Shown here: piece by piece, positions 1 to 8,921 of the stretch
Layout of the letters: every line of letters starts with the position of its first letter
Numbering within the stretch: the stretch's first letter is position 1
Assembly (NCBI GenBank): GCA_028707005.1
Contig: JAQTVB010000009.1
Span: 1 to 43,080 of the forward strand
Direction of reading: 5' to 3'
Origin: Patescibacteria group bacterium
Lineage (GTDB): Bacteria > Patescibacteriota > Patescibacteriia > Patescibacteriales > GWC2-42-12
Length of the DNA: 43,080 bases
Notes under the pieces: model-generated
What the model saw: the letters and a program-made list of their open reading frames with translations, nothing else
The model's database searches: none
What the model was told of the DNA's origin: nothing
Made by a program: the position numbers and the translations under genes

Positions 1-25
1 CAAAGAAGCAAATTTTTAATTTTTT

Positions 26-1729
26 ATGTCCAATACTCAATCCATTGAAGATTTATACAGCGATGCGGTTGGCAAGGGCGATGATGATAATAATGCGGCG
101 GCTAAATTGGCGGTCAAACAAAAGCAATTTAAGATTAAAGAAATCGAGCGGCTGACAAAAACCAAGGCCGACAATCTGGGTCTGCTTTATACTGATTTGG
201 TCGGTTTTCCGATTAGCCCGGAAGCTTTGGTTTTAATTGACGAAGCTGAAGCCGGAGAGCTTCAAGCCCTTTGTTTCTTCTATGATGGAAAAAATATCCG
301 TTTGGCCAGCCTGGACCCGGCTAATCTTAAAGCGGCAGACAAAGCCAAAGAACTGAGAGAAAAATATTTCGCGGATGTTAAGATTTATTTGGTTTCGCAA
401 AACAGTTTTGACTATGGCTTAAAAATGTATAAAACCATACCAAAGGTCAAGGAAACGGTAAGGGGTGTAAAAATCACTGAAGATGATTTGAATAAATATG
501 GAGAAAAGTTTTCCAGCTTCAAAGATTTGCAGGCGGAAATAACCAAAGCGCAAATCACGGAAGTGGTGACCATGATTATGGCCGCGGCCATAAAATCCAA
601 CACGTCCGATGTCCATATTGAAGCCGAGGAAGGGCTGATTAAAATCAGATTCAGGATTGACGGCGTGTTGCATGACGCGGCCACGATAGATAAAGCGGCG
701 TGGGAAAAAATAATTTCGCGCCTCAAGCTTTTAGCCGGAGCGAAAATTAATGTAACCGACAAGCCGCAAGATGGCCGGTTGTCCATCTACATGAAAGATG
801 ACCGCGTTGATATCAGGGCGTCTTTTTTACCTACAAATTTTGGCGAAAGCGTAGTCATGAGATTATTACGCTCTAGCGCCGTGGGGCTGGAATTCAAGGA
901 TTTAGGCTTGCGCAGCCGGGCCTTTGATCAGCTTAAAAGAGAAGTGGAACGCCCCAACGGCATGATTATCACTACCGGTCCGACCGGCTCGGGAAAAACT
1001 ACCACGCTGTACGCGATTTTAAAAAAACTCAACAACCCAGAAACCAAGATTATCACCATTGAGGATCCGATCGAATATCAATTAAGCGGCGTCAATCAGT
1101 CGCAAACCAGCAAAAATTATACTTTCGCCCAGGGCTTAAGGTCAATCGTCCGCCAAGACCCGGATATCATTATGGTCGGCGAAATCCGCGATCTGGAAAC
1201 CGCGGAAATCGCCATCCAATCCGCCCTGACCGGGCATTTGGTTTTATCCACGATCCACACTAACGATGCGGCCGGCACGGTACCGAGGTTTTTATCCATG
1301 GGCGCCAAACCCTTTTTATTGGCGCCGGCCCTAAACGCCATGATCGGGCAGAGATTGGTAAGAAAAAATTGCCAGCAATGCAAGCGGGAAGTTAAGCTTG
1401 ACGCCGAGACGTTGAAACGGGTGATAGAGCAGCTGAAAGCGCTGGGAGAGAAAGACAAACAGGGCATCAATTTTGACAATTTAAAATTTTACCAGGGCAC
1501 CGGCTGCGAAGCCTGCCAGGGATTGGGCTATAAGGGTCGAATCGGCATTTACGAAATCATGGCCGTTAATCAGGAGATGGAAAAACTCATTTTAGGCGGT
1601 TCTGCCAGTGAATACGACATGCGCGATAATGCCGCCAAGAATGGCATGATCACCATGGTGCAAGACGGCCTGTTAAAGGCGCTGGACGGAATTACCAGCG
1701 TGGAAGAAGTGTTTAGAGTCTCGGAATAG
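26..1729 (+). CDS. pilB: PilB/GspE-family type IV pilus / type II secretion assembly ATPase
   Basis: Walker A GPTGSGKTTTLYA, Asp/His boxes (IVRQDPDIIMVGEIRDLETAEIAIQSALTGHLVLSTIHTNDA), CxxC pairs (CQQC, CEAC). Confidence 0.93.
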   Translation: MSNTQSIEDLYSDAVGKGDDDNNAAAKLAVKQKQFKIKEIERLTKTKADNLGLLYTDLVGFPISPEALVLIDEAEAGELQALCFFYDGKNIRLASLDPANLKAADKAKELREKYFADVKIYLVSQNSFDYGLKMYKTIPKVKETVRGVKITEDDLNKYGEKFSSFKDLQAEITKAQITEVVTMIMAAAIKSNTSDVHIEAEEGLIKIRFRIDGVLHDAATIDKAAWEKIISRLKLLAGAKINVTDKPQDGRLSIYMKDDRVDIRASFLPTNFGESVVMRLLRSSAVGLEFKDLGLRSRAFDQLKREVERPNGMIITTGPTGSGKTTTLYAILKKLNNPETKIITIEDPIEYQLSGVNQSQTSKNYTFAQGLRSIVRQDPDIIMVGEIRDLETAEIAIQSALTGHLVLSTIHTNDAAGTVPRFLSMGAKPFLLAPALNAMIGQRLVRKNCQQCKREVKLDAETLKRVIEQLKALGEKDKQGINFDNLKFYQGTGCEACQGLGYKGRIGIYEIMAVNQEMEKLILGGSASEYDMRDNAAKNGMITMVQDGLLKALDGITSVEEVFRVSE

Positions 1730-1829
1730 ACACCAAAGAAACGAATAGAGAACGAATAGCACGAAGGAAAGAATCAGCGTGATAATATATTCGTGTTTTT
1801 CGTTTTATGTTAGTTAATTTAGTGTTTAT

Positions 1830-2399
1830 ATGATTAACAAAAAATTTATTCAGCAGTTAAAAAAGGAACATGACGCGCACGCGGGCGAGGGCCGGCAGAT
1901 TGTAAGCCTGTCCAATATTGTTTTGCACGACGCTAAAAAAGCGATTTTTTCTTTGCATCGCGATGATCTGGCCAGCGCCAAACAGACCCTGGGAGAAGTA
2001 GAGGCGATTCTAATCAACTTGGAGAAAAAATTCAGCTTTACTCGGCTGGAAGAGGAGGGGGCATATCGGGCGGCGGTGGAAGAATACGCCGAAGCGAAAA
2101 TGTTTTTTTTGGTTATGACCGGGAAAAAGGTTGATAAAATCAAAGAAGTAAAGCTGGATTATGAAAGTTATTTGGGTGGTTTGAGCGACCTGATCGGCGA
2201 GCTGGTACGCCGAGCCATCAAGATGGCCACTGACGGGAAATTCGGTGAAGTCAAAAAAATTCATCAGATCGCGGACGAGGTCATGGCCGAATTGGTGGAA
2301 TTTGATATGAGAAGCTATTTAAGGACAAAATATGATCAGGCCAAGGGCCATTTAAGAAAACTCGAGCAGATTAATTACGAGATTAATTTAAGAAAATAG
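1830..2399 (+). CDS. Translin-like family protein
   Basis: All-helical 189 aa ORF; C-terminal FDMRSYLRTKYDQAKGHLRKLEQINYEI resembles the translin C-terminal signature; EYAEAKMFF acidic motif. Confidence 0.6.
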   Translation: MINKKFIQQLKKEHDAHAGEGRQIVSLSNIVLHDAKKAIFSLHRDDLASAKQTLGEVEAILINLEKKFSFTRLEEEGAYRAAVEEYAEAKMFFLVMTGKKVDKIKEVKLDYESYLGGLSDLIGELVRRAIKMATDGKFGEVKKIHQIADEVMAELVEFDMRSYLRTKYDQAKGHLRKLEQINYEINLRK

Positions 2400-2507
2400 C
2401 TTATATTGAATCATATTAGTTACTATTAATTTCAGCGCCTCAAAAATTAAACAAAATTTAGCTGAGACTTTACCTGGTTGGTACATAACCCGCATTATGC
2501 ACATAAA

Positions 2508-2541
2508 AACAGGGGCGAAAAAATCATGCCCTTGTTTTTTT
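2508..2541 (+). terminator. Rho-independent terminator-like hairpin
   Basis: AACAGGGGC / GCCCTTGTT stem followed by a T run. Confidence 0.6.
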
Positions 2542-2691
2542 ATTAGTGGTTGATGCAAGTTAGTTTTTATGATAATGTTGAGATAATTTGTCTGGAGGGC
2601 GCTCTTTAAAAGGCTATTTGTTAGTAAGCTAGGCTGTTTTTCAGCCGCGCGCCCCGAAGTAAACAATTTAACCACGAAAGGAAGAGTAAGT

Positions 2692-3228
2692 ATGAACGTA
2701 CAGCTTATTGTCGGTACAGTAATTACAGTCGCAATCGTTGTGGCACCAGCTTGGCTGTCTTACCGGATTTACAAACGAATCGGTCGTCGCTGCACCGAGA
2801 AGAAAGACAAGTATCAAGATACCAAAGAATTTTGCGGTTGCAATCTCAGGCGCGTGCACAAAATATTACTGCCGGAAGACGAAAGAATTTCTTTTCTCAG
2901 TCAAAACGGCCGGTGGCGTTGCTGGATCAGGCGTAGCATTAAGCTTACTTTCACCATTTGTCCCGTCCATGGGGTAAAATGCGTGAAGATTGATTTTGAC
3001 ATCTTATCAGTCTTCCACGCGCTTTGGACGAACTGGTTTCGCAAAGAGCAATATACAATGCAGGAAAAAAAGTTAATCGATGCTTTTTGGACAAAGGTCA
3101 AACAGCTTCATGCAAGTGGAGGGCACAAGACGCTCGATGGTCAAACCACCGATACGCCGCCGATTTCATTATCTTCTATAGTGGAGAGTGTTTTTGAGGA
3201 ACTTTCCGATGTTATGGGCGGTGAGTGA
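2692..3228 (+). CDS. Hypothetical protein with N-terminal TM helix and Cys motifs
   Basis: 178 aa ORF with GGAAGAG SD-like site, hydrophobic N-terminus, and a strong terminator right after the stop; codon usage differs from its neighbours by eye. Confidence 0.6.
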   Translation: MNVQLIVGTVITVAIVVAPAWLSYRIYKRIGRRCTEKKDKYQDTKEFCGCNLRRVHKILLPEDERISFLSQNGRWRCWIRRSIKLTFTICPVHGVKCVKIDFDILSVFHALWTNWFRKEQYTMQEKKLIDAFWTKVKQLHASGGHKTLDGQTTDTPPISLSSIVESVFEELSDVMGGE

Positions 3229-3247
3229 CCGTGCCTCTTGAAGTAAG

Positions 3248-3280
3248 GCGCGCCACAGTCAAAGTGGCGCGCTCTTTTTT
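3248..3280 (+). terminator. Rho-independent terminator
   Basis: Perfect 9-bp stem GCGCGCCAC-AGTCAAA-GTGGCGCGC followed by TCTTTTTTT. Confidence 0.9.
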
Positions 3281-3308
3281 TGGTAAATTCGGCCATTTAG
3301 GCTATAAT
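3280..3308 (+). promoter_or_regulatory. Sigma70-like promoter of capA, predicted leaderless
   Basis: TTGGTA-17 nt-TATAAT; -10 ends 6 nt before ATG (3315). Confidence 0.65.
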
Positions 3309-3314
3309 TAAGGC

Positions 3315-4466
3315 ATGAAAAAGCTTGATAAATTTATTAAGCTGGCTTGTTTGTCGGCTTTGATTTTAACCATCTTTTCCGTGGGCTGGTTTTTTTGCCG
3401 AAATATCAGTTTTACGGATAATCTGAAAATAGATTTATTTTCACCATTTAAGTTCAACAAAAAAACGGCTGCGGTTATAGCAGAAGCAGAAAATTATCAG
3501 ACCGTGAAAATGCTGTTCGTCGGCGACATAATGCTGGACCGGCATGTTAAGGAAAAAATAGAAGAAAAAAACCTGGCTTATTTATTCGACGGTTTTAAGG
3601 CCGGCGGATTTGATTTCAGGCAGTATGATTTAGTGAACGCCAATCTGGAGGGCGCGGTTACGGATAGCGGCGCGCATTACGCGCCGGCTTATAGCTATGA
3701 TTTTGCCTTCGCGCCGGAACTGATCGGCGAATTGAAAAATTATAATTTTAAAATATTCAATTTGGCCAATAACCATCTTACTGATCAGGGCGAACGCGGC
3801 GTGGTTGAAACCGGGATCAATCTGGCCAAGCTGGGCTATAAATATTACGGCTGCCAGGATGCTCAAGCCGGCGATTGTAGCGCGACTATTTACGAAGCGC
3901 GCGGCTTTAAAATAGGCTTTGCCGGATTCAGCATGGTTTATAAAGAATTTAACCAGGCCGAAGCGGAAAAAATAATCGCAGAATTAAAAAATAAAACCGA
4001 TTTAACCGTAGTTAGTATTCATTGGGGAAAGGAGTACGAGCATATTTTTAATGGCATACAAGAGAGCATAGCCCATAAATTCATAGATGCGGGCGCCGAT
4101 ATAATAGTCGGCCATCATCCGCACGTGGTGCAAGGCGTGGAAATTTATGAAACTAAACGCGCCGCTGCAAATGGCGCTCATCCGAATGAGTTAATAAGGA
4201 GGCCGATTTTTTATTCTTTGGGCAATTTTATTTTTGACCAATATTTTTCGCGCGACACCCAGGAAGAGCTGGCCATAGAGCTGGATTGGAATGCCGCGGG
4301 TCAAGGCAGAGTAATTTTATATCCGTTGATTTCCAGACAGAGCCAGCCCAGTCTGATGGCGGGCGAAGCAAGGCGGAAATATCTGGAGAAAATCGCGGGC
4401 TGGTCAAAGGGAGATAGCCGGCTTATGGAGGGGATAAAAAAGGGGGAGCTATCTATTGATTTTTAG
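3315..4466 (+). CDS. capA: CapA-family (PGA_cap) metallophosphatase-like protein
   Basis: FVGDIMLDRHV, NLANNHLTDQG, SIHWGKEYEH, VGHHPHVVQGVEIY, IFYSLGNFIFDQYFS motifs; N-terminal TM. Confidence 0.92.
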   Translation: MKKLDKFIKLACLSALILTIFSVGWFFCRNISFTDNLKIDLFSPFKFNKKTAAVIAEAENYQTVKMLFVGDIMLDRHVKEKIEEKNLAYLFDGFKAGGFDFRQYDLVNANLEGAVTDSGAHYAPAYSYDFAFAPELIGELKNYNFKIFNLANNHLTDQGERGVVETGINLAKLGYKYYGCQDAQAGDCSATIYEARGFKIGFAGFSMVYKEFNQAEAEKIIAELKNKTDLTVVSIHWGKEYEHIFNGIQESIAHKFIDAGADIIVGHHPHVVQGVEIYETKRAAANGAHPNELIRRPIFYSLGNFIFDQYFSRDTQEELAIELDWNAAGQGRVILYPLISRQSQPSLMAGEARRKYLEKIAGWSKGDSRLMEGIKKGELSIDF

Positions 4467-4483
4467 ATTAAAATTATTTTTCT

Positions 4484-5617
4484 ATGTCTAAAAGTTATCT
4501 ATTGGCGGTGGCGACTTTGATGGGCGCGATCATCGGCGTGGGGTTATTCGCCATCCCATTCGTCGCCAGCAAGACCGGGGTTTTGCCTTTATTTATTTTC
4601 ATGATCGGCCTGGCCGCGGCGCAGTATCTTTTGCATTTATTATTCGCCGAAGCGGTTTTAGCCACGAAAGACAAGCACCGCTTGCCCGGGCTGGTGGGCA
4701 AATATTGGAGCAATAAAGGCAAAAAGTATGTTTTAATCATTGAGGTGGTAAGTTCTTATGGCTCAACTCTGGCTTATATTATCGCCGGCGGGTTATTCTT
4801 GCATCAGTTGTTGAATCCTTATCTGGGCGGCAGCATCTTTCTTTATTCTACCGGCCTGTTTCTCGCCGTCTCGGCGATCACTTTCTTTGACATCAAGCTG
4901 ATCGCCGGCACGGAATTTATTTTAACCGCTTTTTTGCTCGCCACCATCGGCTTGATTACTTGGCGGGGGTTTGGCCATATCCAGCTAAGCAATTATCACC
5001 TGATCAATTGGGGGAACTTTTTTTTGCTTTATGGCGCGGTTTTTTTCACCGTGGGCGGCGGAGCGGCCATCCCCGAAGTCTGCCGTTTGCTGGATAACGA
5101 GAAAAATAAAATTAAAAGCGCCATTGCCTGGGGTACTTTTTTGTCGGCGACGCTGATGCTGGTTTTTATTATGGTAATTTTGGGCATCACCGGCGATAAA
5201 AGTTCGGTTGACGCCTTAGCCGGCTTGGGCGCGGTTTTGCATGATGGCGTGGTAACTTTTTCCTTGGTTTTTGGCTTGTTGGCAGTGATCACTTCTTATG
5301 TCGTTACCGCTCAAGCCGCGGAAGAAATTTTTGAATGGGACTTTAAAATGTCCAATAAGTTAGCTTGGTTTTTGGCGAGCTGCGTTCCTTATTTTTTCTA
5401 TCTGATCGGCTGGGCCGATTTAACCAAGACGATCAGTTTCACCGGCGCGGTAACCGGGGGGGTAGCCGGCATAATTTTGATTTGGCTGGTATTTAAGATC
5501 AAGGCTCGCCCCGAGCAGCCATCGGCCGTAAACAATAAATTATCCAAACCCTTGGCTTACTTTTTGTCGGCATTGTTTATTTTGGGCATGATTTATGAAA
5601 TTTGGAATATATTATGA
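4484..5617 (+). CDS. Aromatic-amino-acid-type permease (APC superfamily)
   Basis: Multi-TM; MGAIIGVGLFAIPFVASKTG N-terminal motif. Confidence 0.8.
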   Translation: MSKSYLLAVATLMGAIIGVGLFAIPFVASKTGVLPLFIFMIGLAAAQYLLHLLFAEAVLATKDKHRLPGLVGKYWSNKGKKYVLIIEVVSSYGSTLAYIIAGGLFLHQLLNPYLGGSIFLYSTGLFLAVSAITFFDIKLIAGTEFILTAFLLATIGLITWRGFGHIQLSNYHLINWGNFFLLYGAVFFTVGGGAAIPEVCRLLDNEKNKIKSAIAWGTFLSATLMLVFIMVILGITGDKSSVDALAGLGAVLHDGVVTFSLVFGLLAVITSYVVTAQAAEEIFEWDFKMSNKLAWFLASCVPYFFYLIGWADLTKTISFTGAVTGGVAGIILIWLVFKIKARPEQPSAVNNKLSKPLAYFLSALFILGMIYEIWNIL

Positions 5618-6102
5618 AATTTTTAGTCATTTCCGACATTCACGACAACCTGGTCAACTTGAAGAAGTGCTTGCAGTGGGGGCGGAACCGGGGAATTACC
5701 GAGGCGATTTGCTGCGGCGACGTGGTTAACGGCGAAACTTTGGCGTATCTGGCGCAAAATTTGCAAACCATTTATCTGGTGCGCGGCAATTTGGAAATCT
5801 ATGATGAAGCGGAAGTTAAGCCATATAAAAACATAAAATACCTGGGCCGTTTCGGTGTTTTTGAGCTGGATGGCAAAGCCGTTGGTCTGTGCCACGAACC
5901 TTGGTATATTAAATATGTTTTACAGCAAAAGCCATGCGGCATTATTTTTTACGGCCACACGCATGAGCCGTGGATGAAAACGGAAGATGGCATTACCATG
6001 ACCAACCCCGGCACTTTGGGCGGGGTATTCACTAAAGCCACCTTTGCGGTCTGGGACAGCCAGAGCGGGGAATTGGAGTTGGAGATTTTAGAATTAATAT
6101 AA
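5614..6102 (+). CDS. YfcE/MJ0936-type metallophosphoesterase
   Basis: ISDIHDN, CCGDVV, VRGNLE, CHEPW, YGHTHEP motifs; ATGA overlap with the upstream permease gives start 5614 (ORF track has an in-frame upstream start at 5602). Confidence 0.9.
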   Translation: MKFLVISDIHDNLVNLKKCLQWGRNRGITEAICCGDVVNGETLAYLAQNLQTIYLVRGNLEIYDEAEVKPYKNIKYLGRFGVFELDGKAVGLCHEPWYIKYVLQQKPCGIIFYGHTHEPWMKTEDGITMTNPGTLGGVFTKATFAVWDSQSGELELEILELI

Positions 6103-6111
6103 GTCTAGACA

Positions 6112-6168
6112 GTAAGGACAGGTCGCGATGCAAGGTACGGACAGGTCGCGACCTGTCCTTACCTTGCA
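6112..6168. repeat. Palindromic repeat (AAGGACAGGTCGCG family) upstream of an inositol monophosphatase gene
   Basis: 40-bp near-perfect palindrome TGCAAGGTACGGACAGGTCG|CGACCTGTCCTTACCTTGCA (6129-6168, one mismatched pair) preceded by another GGACAGGTCGCGA. Confidence 0.85.
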
Positions 6169-6178
6169 CATATATTTT

Positions 6179-6955
6179 ATGCTTACTCAAATCAAACAAG
6201 CCGCTGTGACCGCGGCCAAAGAGGCGGGCCGGATGCTTGAGCGAGAATACGAAAAATTCAATCGCGCCGCGGTGATGTTAAAATCCAAGCATGAAGTTTT
6301 AACCAAGGCGGATTTAATGTCCCAGGAAATTATCATCAAGGAAATCAGAAAGCATTTTCCCGGCCATGGCATTGTCTCCGAAGAGCAGAAAAATCAAGAC
6401 CGCCAGCCAGAGTACTGCTGGTATCTTGATCCGCTTGACGGCACGACTAACTTTTCCATACATAATCCGCTGTGGTCTATCTCTTTGGCCTTGGCTAAGG
6501 AAAATGAATTGGTTTTTGGTTTGGTTTACGCGCCGCTCTTGGGCGAGATTTTTACGGCGCAGGCCGGCCAAGGCGCGGAACTAAACGGCCGGACGATTAT
6601 GGTTTCCAAGACCAATCAAGGCAAAGTGATTAATACCTTTTGCCACGGCAGCCGCGATGCGGACATAAAAAAGGCCGCGGCTTATTGGCGAAAACAGAAG
6701 CTAGCGGAAGTAGACTGCCGCCAGTTAGGCTCGGCGGCCATTGAATTGGCTTATGTGGCGTCGGGGCGGGTAGAATCTTTTTTAGCCCCAGGAGTTAAAG
6801 TTTGGGACGTAGCGGCCGGCGTGTTGCTGGTGCGCCAGGCCGGCGGCACGGTAACGGATTTTCAGGGCCGGGAGTGGCGGCTGGGCGATACGGATATCGC
6901 GGCGTCTAATGGTAAAGTGCATGGGCAGATATTAAGGGCGATAGGGGGAAAATAA
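6179..6955 (+). CDS. Inositol monophosphatase family protein
   Basis: SEEQ, LDPLDGTTNFSIHNP, KVWDVAAGVLLVRQAGG motifs. Start at MLTQIKQ preferred because the upstream ORF extension runs through the palindromic repeat. Confidence 0.92.
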   Translation: MLTQIKQAAVTAAKEAGRMLEREYEKFNRAAVMLKSKHEVLTKADLMSQEIIIKEIRKHFPGHGIVSEEQKNQDRQPEYCWYLDPLDGTTNFSIHNPLWSISLALAKENELVFGLVYAPLLGEIFTAQAGQGAELNGRTIMVSKTNQGKVINTFCHGSRDADIKKAAAYWRKQKLAEVDCRQLGSAAIELAYVASGRVESFLAPGVKVWDVAAGVLLVRQAGGTVTDFQGREWRLGDTDIAASNGKVHGQILRAIGGK

Positions 6956-7058
6956 TTATCAATTATCAATTATCAATTTTCAAATTATTAGATTTGTACA
7001 AATTTTTTAGAAATTGAGACATTGAGTAATTGGAAATTGAAAATTAGAAATTATAAAC

Positions 7059-8666
7059 ATGAAAAAGGCAATATTTTTGTTGATGCTTTTAATTTTTTTA
7101 ACTGCTTGTTCATCTAAACAAGTTAATAATGATATGCCAAAAAATGTTCGCCAGCCAGCTTACGCCGGACAATTTTATCCTCATGAACCCGGCGCGATTA
7201 CCGATCAAATCAAGCAATTTTTACAGGCTGCAGCCTCTTTGAAACCCTCACCACAACCCTCTCCCGCTACGTTCCTCGCGGGAGAGGGAGAGACTGCTCC
7301 TCTCCTCGCGAAAGAGGGGTTGGGGGAGGTCAAGGCTATTATCGTGCCGCATGCGGGCTATGATTATAGCGGCGCGGTAGCGGCTTACGGGTATCAGCGG
7401 CTGGCCGGGCAGAAAGTTAACACGGTGGTGCTGATCAGCAATTCCCATCAGGCTTATTTCGACGGCGCGGCCATTGATGACCATGATGCCTGGAGCACGC
7501 CGCTGGGCGAGGTGGCGGTAGACAAAGCGCTGGCCAAGAAGCTGGTGCAAGCCGACGCGGCCATCAAGTTTGACGGCGCGCCGCATCAAAGCGACCATAA
7601 TTTGGAGGTGCAACTGCCGTTTTTGCAGACCGCGCTTCAGGATGGATTTAAAATTGTGCCCATTGAATTTGGCAACAAAGATGATGAAACATATGAAAAG
7701 TTGGCGCGGGCGCTGGCCGATAATTTAAGCGAAGATGATCTGGTAGTGATTTCCACCGATATGTCGCATTATCCATCTTATGGCGACGCCCAAAAAATTG
7801 ATACAGGCACGCTGGAAAAAATAAAAACCGGCGACGTGGCCGAACTGGAAAATTATGTGCGGATGGTGGAAAACGCTGGCTACGCCAACGAGCAAACCTT
7901 GTTGTGCGGCATTGACGCGGTAAAAACTGTGCTGGAGTTAGCCAAACTGGCCGGCTGGAGCGAGATTGAAATATTAAAATACGCCAACAGCGGCGATGCG
8001 GCGATCGGGGACAAAGAAAGGGTGGTGGGGTATGGCGCGGTGGCGTTCGGCCAAAATAAAAATGAAAAAATAAAAAATAAAAAAGAAAATGCAAGCGCCA
8101 CATCAACGGAGTTCGTGGTGGCGGGGGAATTAAACAATAAACAGCAGAAGATATTGTTAAAAATTGCCAAGGAGACGGTGGAAAGTTTCGTGGAAAATGG
8201 AAAAATTCCGGAATATAATGTTGCTGACGAAAGATTAAACCAGAAGCAAGGCGCGTTCGTGACCTTGAATAAAAACGGCCAATTGCGCGGCTGTATCGGC
8301 CAGATCCTGCCGACCGGCCAGCCGCTCTGGCAAGTGGTGCGGGACATGGCGGTAGCGGCTTGCAGCGAAGACGGGCGTTTTAACCCGGTGGAGAAAAGTG
8401 AGCTGGGCGAGTTAGAATATGAAATCAGCGTTTTGTCGGCGCCGGAAAAAATTGATGATTGGCGGAAAATTGAACCGGGTAAGCACGGAGTGGTTATCAG
8501 CCAGGGCCGCAGCAAGGGAGTGTTTCTGCCGCAAGTGGCGACCGAAACCGGCTGGAGCTTGGAGGAATTTTTAAGCGAGCTGTGCTGGCAAAAAGCCGGG
8601 CTGGAGCCGAGTTGTTATAAAGATCCGGACACGCGAATAGAAGTTTTTACGGCACAGGTGTTTTAA
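7059..8666 (+). CDS. Lipoprotein-type fusion of MEMO1 (AmmeMemoRadiSam protein B) and AMMECR1 (protein A) domains
   Basis: Lipobox-like LLIFLTACSS; MEMO motifs QPAYAGQFYPHEPG, VPHAGYDYSG, ISTDMSHYP; AMMECR1 motifs GAFVTLNKNGQLRGCIG, FLPQVATETGW. Confidence 0.9.
   Translation: MKKAIFLLMLLIFLTACSSKQVNNDMPKNVRQPAYAGQFYPHEPGAITDQIKQFLQAAASLKPSPQPSPATFLAGEGETAPLLAKEGLGEVKAIIVPHAGYDYSGAVAAYGYQRLAGQKVNTVVLISNSHQAYFDGAAIDDHDAWSTPLGEVAVDKALAKKLVQADAAIKFDGAPHQSDHNLEVQLPFLQTALQDGFKIVPIEFGNKDDETYEKLARALADNLSEDDLVVISTDMSHYPSYGDAQKIDTGTLEKIKTGDVAELENYVRMVENAGYANEQTLLCGIDAVKTVLELAKLAGWSEIEILKYANSGDAAIGDKERVVGYGAVAFGQNKNEKIKNKKENASATSTEFVVAGELNNKQQKILLKIAKETVESFVENGKIPEYNVADERLNQKQGAFVTLNKNGQLRGCIGQILPTGQPLWQVVRDMAVAACSEDGRFNPVEKSELGELEYEISVLSAPEKIDDWRKIEPGKHGVVISQGRSKGVFLPQVATETGWSLEEFLSELCWQKAGLEPSCYKDPDTRIEVFTAQVF
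7244..7330. repeat. GC-rich inverted repeat inserted in frame in the MEMO1-AMMECR1 gene
   Basis: CCCTCACCACAACCCTCTCCCG...CGGGAGAGGG and outer partner GAGGGGTTGGGGGAGG; encodes KPSPQPSPATFLAGEGETAPLLAKEGLGE. Confidence 0.8.
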
Positions 8667-8681
8667 TTTTTCCTCTTAATA

Positions 8682-8790
8682 AAGGCCTGTCTCGCTGAGG
8701 CGAAGCGGGTCGTAGCGTAGCCGAGGCGGACGAAAGCGACTTGTCTGCACGAGCAGACCTTTGGCAGGACAAGGGAGCAGGAAAGCGGGC
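8682..8790. repeat. Structured intergenic repeats
   Basis: Multiple short inverted units: TCTGCACGAGCAGA, GCCTGTC...GGCAGGACAAG, GTAGCGTAGCCGAGGCGGAC; non-coding. Confidence 0.45.
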
Positions 8791-8886
8791 GTAAAGCAAA
8801 GGACAATTAGAGCTAGGAACTAGAGAGTTGGTTTTTTGCTAAAAAAACGTGAATTTAGGCGAATTTTTAGATAAATTCACTAAATA

Positions 8887-8915
8887 TTGACAAAAAGTCG
8901 TTAATAATATAAAAT
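8887..8915 (+). promoter_or_regulatory. Sigma70-like promoter of fic, predicted leaderless
   Basis: TTGACA-17 nt-TAAAAT; -10 ends 6 nt before ATG 8922. Confidence 0.8.
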
Positions 8916-8921
8916 ACAACC

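Noticed and set aside
6955-7058. AT-rich TCAATTATCAATT repeats as a promoter or RNA
   Set aside because: Low complexity intergenic repeat; the -10-like TATAAA before 7059 is not distinguishable from AT background.
7880-8515. 211-aa minus-strand ORF antisense to the MEMO1-AMMECR1 gene
   Set aside because: The plus frame has clear conserved domains; the antisense product is low complexity and resembles nothing known.
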